Below, one piece after another: positions 1-7,400 of a DNA stretch of 44,712 bases. Both the position numbers and the translations under genes were made by a program. Origin of the DNA: Streptomyces blattellae. Lineage in GTDB: Bacteria; Actinomycetota; Actinomycetes; Streptomycetales; Streptomycetaceae. Each line of letters opens with the position of its first letter. Position 1 is the stretch's first letter. Under the pieces are notes generated by a model. That model worked only from the letters and a program-made list of their open reading frames with translations, did not search any database and had not been told where the DNA came from. Location of the stretch: positions 1 through 44,712 of the forward strand of contig NZ_WJBG01000122.1 in NCBI RefSeq assembly GCF_009709555.1, given 5' to 3'.

Positions 1-4
1 CTAG

Positions 5-28
5 GAGCGTGTCTCAGTAACGGGCAAC
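5..28. repeat. Left terminal inverted repeat of the IS
   Basis: 24 bp, perfectly complementary to 1690-1713. If the palindromic CTAG is counted, the match is 28 bp (1-28 against 1690-1717). Confidence 0.93.
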
Positions 29-148
29 TGGCCGGGAGGTCGTGATCGGCGGGATCGGTCGCGGTGGTCCGGTCAGCGCCTGTGGGGCCGACGGGCGGGT
101 CGGTCGGGCCGGGATTTCGGCCCGCGGTGGCCGGGGCGGCCCGGTTGG

Positions 149-1669
149 TCAGTCGGCCGCGGCGGCGAGGCCGGTCGGTCCGGCGTGGCGGAAGATCTTG
201 CGGAGGTTGTGGCAGGCGGCAAGCAGTCGCCACTCGCCGCGGGCGCCGTCTTCGCCGCGCAGGAGGAGCCGGCGGCCGTTGTGGCAGGTCATGATCTGTC
301 CGAAGACGGGTTCGACGATGGCCTTGCGGCGGGCGTAGGCGGCCCGGCCGGGCTTGGTCCGCAGCTTGCGGGCCATGCGCTCCTTCAGCGTGGCGTCCTT
401 GGGGATGCGTCCGCGTGGAGCGGGCGGAACCTGCTCGTCGTGGGCCAGTCGGCCGGTGGCCATGAACGTGTCGGTGCCGCAGGCCAGTTGGCGGTCCTTG
501 GCGGCTTCGAGGTTGGCTTCCGAGCAGTATCCGGCGTCGACCAGCGCCTGCTTGGGGTGGGCGCCGGTGTTCGCCGCGGACTGGTCAAGCATCAGGGTGT
601 AGTTCAGCGCGTCCGAGGGGTTGCACGTCACGTCGGCGGCGGTGATGACCTGGTGTTCCTCGTCGACTACGGCCTGCGCGTTGTAGGCCTGGATGTAGGC
701 GCCGTCGCTGTTCTTCATGATCCGCGAGTCGGGATCGGTGAAGTTGGCCTGCGCCTTGGGCTTGGGCCGGGCCCTGGCGGCGGTCGCCTCGCCGGCGTCG
801 GTGACGGCCTGCTCATCACTGGTGCCGGCGCGCTGCTGACGGCGGCGTTCCTTGTCCTCGGCATGCTTGCGGGCCTTGTCGGCGGCCTCGGCCTCGATCT
901 GCGCGCGGGCGGCCTGCAGCTTCGCCAGGCGCTTTTCACGCCGGTCCAGTTCGGCGGGCAGGTCCACCTCCTTGCCGTCCACGCCGAAGACCTGGTCCTC
1001 GGCTTCGTCGGCGGCCTCCGCGTCGGCCAGCAGTGCCTGGGCCTTCGCTTCCAGCTGGGCGATCTCGGCCTCGATCCGCTCTTCCTTGTCGACCAGGCGG
1101 CCGTAGCTCATCGCCTTGTGCTTGGAGGCACTGGCCTCCAGCTTGGTGCCGTCCAGCGCGACGCGGCCCATCTTGACCAGGCCGAGTCGCATGGCCAGGT
1201 GCAGCGACTGGGTGAACAGACCGGCCAGTGCGTCCAGGTGGCGGCGGCGGAACCGGGCGATCGAGCGGAAGTCGGGGGCCTGGCCGGCGGCCAGGAACCG
1301 GAACGCGACGTCGTCGGCCATGCGGCGCTCGATCGCCCGGGAGGAGCGCACCCCGGTGGTGTAGCCGTAGATCAGCAGCCGCACCATCAGCCGGGGGTCG
1401 TAGGGCGGGTAGCCGCGCTTTTCGGTGTAGTCCGCCAGGACCGGTCCGAGGTCGAGCACCTCGTCGACCAGGTCGGCGACGAACCGGGCCGGGTGGTCCT
1501 CGGGCAGCCAGTCATCCAGCGACGGCGGCAGCAGCAGGACCTGATGCGGGTCGAACGCCCGGAACGTCTTGTCCACCGCCACCGCAGGACCCATCGGCCG
1601 CTTCTTCTCGACCGGCTCGACCTCGAACAGCCCATCCCCACCATGCATACCGTGATCATCCCGCACCAA
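149..1669 (-). CDS. IS1182-family-like DDE transposase
   Basis: Catalyses cut-and-paste transposition of the surrounding element. The N-terminal third shows the DUF772-type region (WLPEDHPARFVADLV, then GYPPYDPRLMVRLLIYGY), common to IS5/IS1182-type transposases. The DDE triad is visible as D in VALDGTKLEA, D in LVDAGYCSEAN and E in KAIVEPVFGQI. An Ala/Glu/Arg-rich, probably coiled insert lies between the first two acids, as is usual in this family. The length of about 500 residues is normal and there is no frameshift. The start is ambiguous: TTG at 1669, GTG at 1666 and ATG at 1648 are all in frame, and none has a strong ribosome-binding site. The gene fills the element and ends about 120 bp from the left repeat. 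Confidence 0.9.
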   Translation of the reverse strand: MVRDDHGMHGGDGLFEVEPVEKKRPMGPAVAVDKTFRAFDPHQVLLLPPSLDDWLPEDHPARFVADLVDEVLDLGPVLADYTEKRGYPPYDPRLMVRLLIYGYTTGVRSSRAIERRMADDVAFRFLAAGQAPDFRSIARFRRRHLDALAGLFTQSLHLAMRLGLVKMGRVALDGTKLEASASKHKAMSYGRLVDKEERIEAEIAQLEAKAQALLADAEAADEAEDQVFGVDGKEVDLPAELDRREKRLAKLQAARAQIEAEAADKARKHAEDKERRRQQRAGTSDEQAVTDAGEATAARARPKPKAQANFTDPDSRIMKNSDGAYIQAYNAQAVVDEEHQVITAADVTCNPSDALNYTLMLDQSAANTGAHPKQALVDAGYCSEANLEAAKDRQLACGTDTFMATGRLAHDEQVPPAPRGRIPKDATLKERMARKLRTKPGRAAYARRKAIVEPVFGQIMTCHNGRRLLLRGEDGARGEWRLLAACHNLRKIFRHAGPTGLAAAAD

Positions 1670-1689
1670 TGATCACGAACCATAGGCGG

Positions 1690-1713
1690 GTTGCCCGTTA
1701 CTGAGACACGCTC
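1690..1713. repeat. Right terminal inverted repeat of the IS
   Basis: Perfect partner of 5-28. The CTAG at 1714-1717 just outside is the presumed target duplication and is shared with the stop codon of the DUF6881 gene. Confidence 0.93.
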
Positions 1714-2001
1714 CTAGAGTTTCCCGTTGAGAGTTGCGCGATTCCATGCTGCTTCGAATTCTGCTTCCGTGATGACGAATGCAGAGAATTCAGGCTGTGC
1801 GGCAACATCTTCGATATCTCCGACGGGAATTTCACTCAGTCCAATTGCTGTATTGTCGTTCGATCCGTCGGTGTACAGGAGGCGCCCATCGCGATATTCT
1901 TGCACCTTGCGCGTCTCGTAGCCATCTTCGCCGATTTCGCTGAAGAAGACCACCGACTCTTCCTCGAAGTCGTGATGCCAGATAACTTTCCAATACTGCA
2001 T
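1714..2001 (-). CDS. DUF6881 domain protein, likely immunity-type
   Basis: A 95-residue acidic cytosolic protein starting MQYWKVIWHHDFEEESV, with SEIGEDGYETRKV and EYRDGRLLYTD. I recognise this pattern as DUF6881. Such small proteins often lie downstream of polymorphic toxins, so an immunity role is inferred from position only. The ATG is preceded by GGAG at a good distance (GGCAGGAGCCGATT). The TAG stop lies inside the CTAG at the border of the insertion sequence, so the IS inserted exactly at the end of the gene and the protein looks full length. Any native downstream terminator or coupled gene has been displaced. GC content is clearly lower than in the core genes. Confidence 0.8.
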   Translation of the reverse strand: MQYWKVIWHHDFEEESVVFFSEIGEDGYETRKVQEYRDGRLLYTDGSNDNTAIGLSEIPVGDIEDVAAQPEFSAFVITEAEFEAAWNRATLNGKL

Positions 2002-2151
2002 AATCGGCTCCTGCCATGGCCTATTACTCGTCCAGCCACGTCAAAGGGCTGCTGGTTTGGGGATACGATGCACGTCTGGCCGGTCGTCGGAGCACCATAC
2101 AATCCCCAGGCGGTGTGGGGCTTGGCTGGACGGATGATGCATTTTGCGCAG

Positions 2152-2574
2152 CTACTGCGCGCTGCAGAACCCAAGGCATTCGTACTCTTCTTCAAAGAAG
2201 ACAATCAGGAACTTCTTGTCATGGGAAACGATCACCAGGTCGCGGCTGATCGCTGTGCGAAGTGCCTTCGCCCACCCGCTCCCAGTGGCTTCACAATCAA
2301 TCCAAGGGAAAAAGTGCATTCCGGTGCGACAGTAGAACCTTTTCCCTGTTCCCGCCCTATCAGCGAATTCTTCAATCCATCGATCGGCCTCATCCCTACT
2401 TTTGTCGCAAATCCGAGAGTCTGCTGACGATGTCGATCGGGTCCATTCTGTGAGTTTTCGGCGCGTCCAGTCGGGGATCTCGCTCTCTTGAACGTATCCG
2501 AAATTGCGCATGCCGATAAGCGATTCCGGAAGTTTTGACGCGCGTTCCTCCTCTCTGCGTCGCCGAAGCTTCAT
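2152..2574 (-). CDS. Hypothetical small protein in immunity-gene array
   Basis: About 140 residues, not recognised. The N terminus is highly charged (MKLRRRREEERASKLPES). The rest is mixed, with aromatic-rich segments (RFYCRTGMHFFPWIDCEA) and a C terminus containing VIVSHDKKFLIVFFEEEY. No signal peptide or membrane segment is seen, so it is probably cytosolic. The frame is open further upstream, and a GTG at 2598 preceded by GGGGACAA is an alternative start; the exact start is uncertain. It lies between two other small low-GC genes downstream of the Rhs toxin on the same strand. The size and base composition fit an orphan immunity protein, but no residue-level evidence proves that. Confidence 0.6.
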   Translation of the reverse strand: MKLRRRREEERASKLPESLIGMRNFGYVQESEIPDWTRRKLTEWTRSTSSADSRICDKSRDEADRWIEEFADRAGTGKRFYCRTGMHFFPWIDCEATGSGWAKALRTAISRDLVIVSHDKKFLIVFFEEEYECLGFCSAQ

Positions 2575-2699
2575 GCGCAAATCGTTGCTCGCCACCACTT
2601 GTCCCCAGGGTAGTAGAAATGGTGTTTTTGGCCGACCTGCTGATAAGCGTTGACCCGTCCTGTCAAGAGTCATAATATGCGGTCTGAACGTCTGAACTG

Positions 2700-3176
2700 C
2701 TAGGCAAAGAGTAGATGATCCTTGACAGCCAGGTTTGGGGATGTCTGAATTTCCATCTTTCCGACACACTCACCCATATGGAAATCCAGCAAGATATATT
2801 TGGCGCTCTCGCTGGAGTACACCGCCATGCGCGTTGCGCCTTCACGAAAGACGTCGAGAATGTCTTGCCCCTTTCCGTTTTTCCAGCGAACTCTCACTGA
2901 TCGGGCGAGCGCATCGTAGGAGAATGAGATGGACGCGTCACCCTCACCTTGCAAGGTGAGCAGGCGGACGCTGCTGCTTTCCTCGGCTTCGGGCCACTCA
3001 CCGATTGTTTCGAGGATTTCGTGGTCGTCAGGGACGATGAACTCTCTATACATTCCTTCTCCGGCGTCGTTCGGACTAATGACTGTATGGCGGCCAATAA
3101 CCCGTGTCCCGTTAGGGGTCTCGTCCTCAACGTGATCAGCTGGCTGCTGCCTCAACTCCCGCTGGACGCGGACCAT
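2700..3176 (-). CDS. Hypothetical protein in immunity-gene array
   Basis: Up to 158 residues, not recognised. The body has alternating strands with conserved-looking phrases (GRHTVISPND, EFIVPDDHEILETIG, SARYILLDF-like SAKYILLDFHMGE) and no signal peptide. The predicted start at 3176 has a weak GGGA upstream. Base composition changes near 3140, so the first 12-15 residues may come from fused foreign DNA and the true start may be further in. The gene shares its orientation and low GC with its neighbours downstream of the Rhs toxin. A role as an immunity protein is inference from context. Confidence 0.55.
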   Translation of the reverse strand: MVRVQRELRQQPADHVEDETPNGTRVIGRHTVISPNDAGEGMYREFIVPDDHEILETIGEWPEAEESSSVRLLTLQGEGDASISFSYDALARSVRVRWKNGKGQDILDVFREGATRMAVYSSESAKYILLDFHMGECVGKMEIQTSPNLAVKDHLLFA

Positions 3177-3366
3177 CTACGGTCCCGGAACTGGCAACCA
3201 CGCTGGCCGAGGTCAGCGCCGAGGCCACCTGGGAGGGCGTGGCGCTCGGGTTATCGCCCAGGTGGGCGGCGCTGGCGACGTGCGGCCAATTGGTGGCGGG
3301 TGCGTGCCGTCATGCCTGTTTCATCTCGTCGACGACGCTTCATAATAGACGCAGAATGGCTCACCT
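3177..3366. other. GC-rich remnant inside the low-GC array
   Basis: No complete gene is visible. The stretch 3185-3330 is sharply more GC-rich than the genes on both sides and has open but unanchored frames on both strands. It could be the scar of a former insertion or a fragment of an unrelated gene. I cannot identify the source. Confidence 0.4.
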
Positions 3367-3816
3367 TCACCACGTGTGACGAAGAGGGATGCCCGAGACC
3401 TCGTCGGAAAATGGCATGCCGCTATCCCATGAGAAGTCGTAACCAGACCTGGCGGCGTCGTATTCTACGCTGATGCCTGCTGGTGCCAGACTAAACGCCT
3501 CTCGTACCCACCCTTCCATGGCGAAAGCGGCGACCTCGGGAACGTAGTCACTCGTCGGGAATGAGAAACTCTTTACTCTCACCGTGAGGCCTTGCGGGTG
3601 CAGGGTGTTCAGGCTTTCTGAATGCAGCGACAGGCCGTACATCATCCACGCGACGTCACGCCAGTTCATCGGAGCATCCGGCAACTGTAGCCAGAGCTTT
3701 CCACTGATCTGCATGGCACACCTCGGGATGGTTCCAGAGGTGTCGGCCTCAGCGCTGATGTCGGCAGCCAGTCCGCCGAGCGGGCTGCGCTTTCTGTAGT
3801 GGAATTTCGTTGCCAA
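3367..3816 (-). CDS. Hypothetical protein in immunity-gene array
   Basis: 149 residues, starting at a TTG preceded by GAGAGG seven bases upstream, which decides the start. The protein begins MATKFHYRKRSPLGGLAA and has a middle part (MQISGKLWLQLPDAPMNWRD, YVPEVAAFAMEGWVREAF) that reads as an alpha/beta cytosolic domain. The C terminus is rich in aromatic residues. I do not recognise the family. The gap to the CdiI-like gene upstream is about 85 bp, on the same strand. Low GC and its position in the array suggest a horizontally acquired immunity-like protein; this is inference. Confidence 0.65.
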   Translation of the reverse strand: MATKFHYRKRSPLGGLAADISAEADTSGTIPRCAMQISGKLWLQLPDAPMNWRDVAWMMYGLSLHSESLNTLHPQGLTVRVKSFSFPTSDYVPEVAAFAMEGWVREAFSLAPAGISVEYDAARSGYDFSWDSGMPFSDEVSGIPLRHTW

Positions 3817-3901
3817 CGGATACCTCTCAATTCAGCAGGGGCCGGAAACGCCCTTACCGATTTTGATACCAACCACGCCCGGTGATTTCTGGATTGATAT
3901 C

Positions 3902-4318
3902 TCAGATATCCTCGGGGAGTGACGCAAGGAATGTTTCGACCTCTTGTTTCAGGTAGCGTGACAGTTCAGTCAACATTGATACTGTAGTTTTGAGTTGACG
4001 GCCGAGCTCAGGATCGGCTGTCCATACGTCGGGACTCCTGGTGACGACTGCATACAACAAGTCACCATCGAGAAAGCCGCCTGCAGCCTGTCCGATCGCC
4101 TCCTCTCGAAGAATCTCCACGCCCAGCGGGAGCAGCCATCGCAAGCCGACATTCTGGCCGATCAAACGTGCAAGCTCGTGGGGTTCCAAAGTTCCGATGG
4201 GGCGTCGGCGCCACTCGTAGATGGTCCTGACCAGTGACGTTGAGTCCGCTGGCGGATCGCCCCAGCGTTCGCCCTCCAGTTGCTCAAGTGACTTGGTGCG
4301 ATCAATAAACTGAGGCAT
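3902..4318 (-). CDS. CdiI-family immunity protein for the Rhs toxin
   Basis: 138 residues. The pattern SLEQLEGERWGDPPADSTSL, then LVRTIYEWRRRP, LARLIGQNVGL and DGDLLYAVV is the one I know from proteins annotated as contact-dependent growth inhibition immunity proteins in Streptomyces. By family, it should bind and neutralise a toxin domain in the cytosol. The ATG has GAGAGG upstream (GAGAGGAATCGACG). The gene begins 84 bp after the stop of the Rhs gene, the standard place for the cognate immunity gene of a C-terminal toxin, so pairing with that toxin is likely but unproven. Composition is lower in GC than the Rhs body, matching the toxin tip. Confidence 0.8.
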   Translation of the reverse strand: MPQFIDRTKSLEQLEGERWGDPPADSTSLVRTIYEWRRRPIGTLEPHELARLIGQNVGLRWLLPLGVEILREEAIGQAAGGFLDGDLLYAVVTRSPDVWTADPELGRQLKTTVSMLTELSRYLKQEVETFLASLPEDI

Positions 4319-4402
4319 CGTCGATTCCTCTCATGGCGTACCTGCTATGACGCGCTAGGCGGTGCTGCTTGACGCTGGTTGTGCCCACATTACGTCTTGC
4401 TG

Positions 4403-7400
4403 TCACCGATGTCCTATGGAGTGCAGGAAGCCATTCAATCGGTCGAGTTCCTCGATGGCTTCCTTGCGCTTCTTCAGTAGGACCTCCATACCGCGTTCAG
4501 TCATCGACGAGAGTGGATTCTGTATTTCTCTCTCAAGGGCCAACCGAACATTGTCCAAACCGTTGCGCGCTCCCTTCAAGTCTGCAATATGGTCAAACGG
4601 TGTGCCGTCTGGCTTCCGTGCTACGACTTCGCCCTGTGCCTCGCGACGAGCAGCGCTGTAATGGTTGTGATTCGGTTGCGAATTGATCTCTCCGAGTGGG
4701 TCCTTCTTGATGTTTTCGAGCTTTCTGATCGCATCCACCGCGTTCTGCCGCAACCCGAGATCACGGCATGGAGTGAGTCCCAGTGGGTCGATCCACGTAA
4801 GAGGGTTGTGGACGTAGGTGGTGGGGTTGGGTGCGGGGGTGAGGCCGAGGGGGTCGGGGGTGGTGTAGCGGGCGGTTTCGGGGTCGTAGTGGCGGAAGTA
4901 GTTGTAGTGGAGGCCGGTTTCGGGGTCGTGGTACTGGCCGGGGAAGCGCATGGGGGTGTAGGCAGTGGCGGTGCGGTTCCAGGTGGTGGTGCCCCAGAGG
5001 GTGGTGCGGGTGTGCCAGGCGATGTCGCCTTGTTCGTCGACCAGTTCGGTGGGGGTGCCGATCAGGTCGGTGACGATGGCGTAGAAGCGGGAGTCGATCT
5101 CCTCCTGCGAAGCGCCGATGGCGGGAGCCGGCGTCGTCTTGCGTTCGGTTTGGGTCAGGGGGTGCAGGCCCTGGTGGTCCCAGGTGAGCGTGATGGCCGG
5201 ACCGTCGGTGCCTGGGGTGTGCGTGGTCTGTTCGCACAGGGTTGTGCCGTCCCAGGAGAAGTCGACCTGTTCCAGGACGGTTTCGTTGTCTGTGGCGAGG
5301 CGTTGTTTGGCGATGCGGCGGCCCAGGGGGTCGTAGGTGTATCGCCATGTCGTGCCATCTGGGGTTACTACGGATGTGAGGCGGTCTTCGGCGTCCCACG
5401 TGTAGCGCCAGGTGTCCGGTTTGCGGGACAGGCGGGTTTTCTGGCGCAGGGTGATGCGGCCCGCGTCGTCGTGTTCGTAGCGGACGTTGCCCGCCCGGGT
5501 GATGCGGGTGCCGGTGTAGGTGCGATCACCGGTTGCCTCCTGGCCTGGCATGGGGGTCGGCCAAGACGCATGTGTCTGGTTGCCTGCTGTGTCGTAGGCG
5601 TAGGACTCCGTCCAGTTCGCGGCGTGGACGGCGGTGACCCGGCCTGCGGCGTCCAGGTCGAAGCGGCGGGTGCCGGTCAGGTGGTCGTCGATGGCGGTCA
5701 GGTTGCCGTCGGCGCGGTACGTGTAGGCGCGCTGCTGGAGGCGCTGGTTCGCGGGGCCGGTGAGTTGCTGTTTTGTCAGGCGGCCCAGCGGGTCGAAGGC
5801 GTGGGTGAGGGTGATCGTTTCGCCGATGTGGCGGGTCAGTTCGCGGCCTGCGGCGTCGTGGGTGAAAGTGAGGGTGTGGCCGGAGGTGGTGAGTTCGGTG
5901 CGGTTGCCGGCCGTGTCGTAGGTCCAGGTGCTGGTCGCGCCTGTTGGGGTGGTGCGGCTGGTGCGGCGGCCCAGTGTGTCGTAGGTGTAGGTGAGGGTGC
6001 GGCCGTTGACCGTCTCGGATATCAAGCGGCCCAGTTCGTCGCGCTGCAACTCCAGGATCGCGTCTGGGCTGGTTGCCTGGGCCAGGGCGCCTGTCGTGTC
6101 GTAGGCGTACGTCGTGACCGTTCCGGCTGCGTCCTTGCGTAGTACGCGGTCCAGCACGTCGTGTTCGAAGCGGATGGTCTGGCCGGAGGCTGTGGTGCGG
6201 GCGGTGAGTTGGCCAGCCGCGTCGTGCGAGTACGTCAGCCGGCGGTCGTCGAAGTCCGTCTCCGCGGTCAGGCGGCCCGTCGGGTCGTATTCGTAACTCC
6301 AGGTCAGGCCCTGGGGGTTGGTGACCTGTGTGAGGCGTAGTTCGGTGTCGTGGGTGAAGGTGTAGCGGACGCCGTCCGGGCCGGTGCGGGCCGACATCAG
6401 GTCGAAGTGGGTGTATTCGTAGCGGGTGGCGGCGCCCATGGGGTTGGTGTGGCTGGTGGTGTTGCCTTCGCCGTCGTACGTCCAGGACTCCGTGGTGCCG
6501 TCGGCGGCTGTGCGGCGGGACAGGCGGCCCTCGACCGTCCATTCCAGGCGGGTTATTGAGCCCGTGGGGTCCGTGAGGGTGACCGGGCGGCCGAAAGTGT
6601 CTCGTTCGTAGCGGGTCACGGCGCCCAGTGGGTCCGTGATCTCCAACGGCAGGCCTGCGGGGTTGCAGCGGACCGTCGTGGTCGCGCCCATCGCGTCCGT
6701 GATCGCCGCCAGGTGGCCGAGTTCGTCGTAGGTGAAGCGGGTCGTGGCGCCGGAGGCGTCGGTGACCTGCGTGCGGTTGCCGTACTCGTCGAACTGCTGG
6801 GTGAGGTGGGTGCCGTCCGCGCCGGATATGGAGACCGGCAGGCCCTGGTCGTTGTAGCCGATGCTGGTGTAGCGGCCGTCGGGGCGGACGACCATGATCG
6901 GGCGGCCTGCCTGGTCGTAGGCGTAGCTCTGCGTCCTGCCGAGGGGGTCGGTGACGGTCAGGGGGCGGTCGTGGCGGTCGTAGGTGGTGCGGGTCGTCGC
7001 GCCGTCCGGGCCGGTTTCCGCCACCACTTGTAGGTCGCTGTTGATGTGGTAACGGGTGCTGTGGCCGAGGGAGTTGGTCGCGGTGATGACCTGGTGGCCG
7101 GTATCGGGGTCGGTGTCGTCGTAGGTGTAGGTGTTGCGCAGGTGGCCCGCTTCGCCTGTCTGGAAGGTGCAGCGGTCCTGGTCGTCGTAGGCGTAGTGGT
7201 ACGACGAGTTGTTCGTGTCGGTCCAGGCGGTGATCCGGCCCAGTTCGTCGTTGGTGAAACGGGTTGGTATGCCGGAGGAGTTCGTCACTGCCGACAAGTG
7301 GCCTTGCTCGTCGTAGCCGAAGCGGACCAGCTCGGTGCTGGTGTCGTCGTCTGCGGTGGTGTCGGTCAGGTGCAGGGCGGTGATGCGCTCGCCGGCGGTG

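Larger units (their letters stand above)
1..1717 (-). mobile_element. Complete IS1182-family-like insertion sequence
   Basis: The element is bounded by a perfect 24-bp inverted repeat (5-28 and 1690-1713) that begins GAGCGTGTCTCAG. On both sides it is flanked by CTAG (1-4 and 1714-1717), which fits a 4-bp palindromic target-site duplication. It holds one transposase gene on the minus strand and no passenger gene. The transposase is uninterrupted and keeps its DDE residues, so the copy looks recent and possibly mobile. The right-hand CTAG contains the stop codon of the next gene. The left flank lies outside the window, so the duplication on that side is seen only as the first four bases. Family assignment rests on the protein; element boundaries are seen directly. 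Confidence 0.9.

Noticed and set aside
185..1672. Long plus-strand frame across the IS
   Set aside because: It is the mirror of the transposase gene in high-GC DNA; its translation is low in complexity and has no motif, while the minus strand has the DDE residues.
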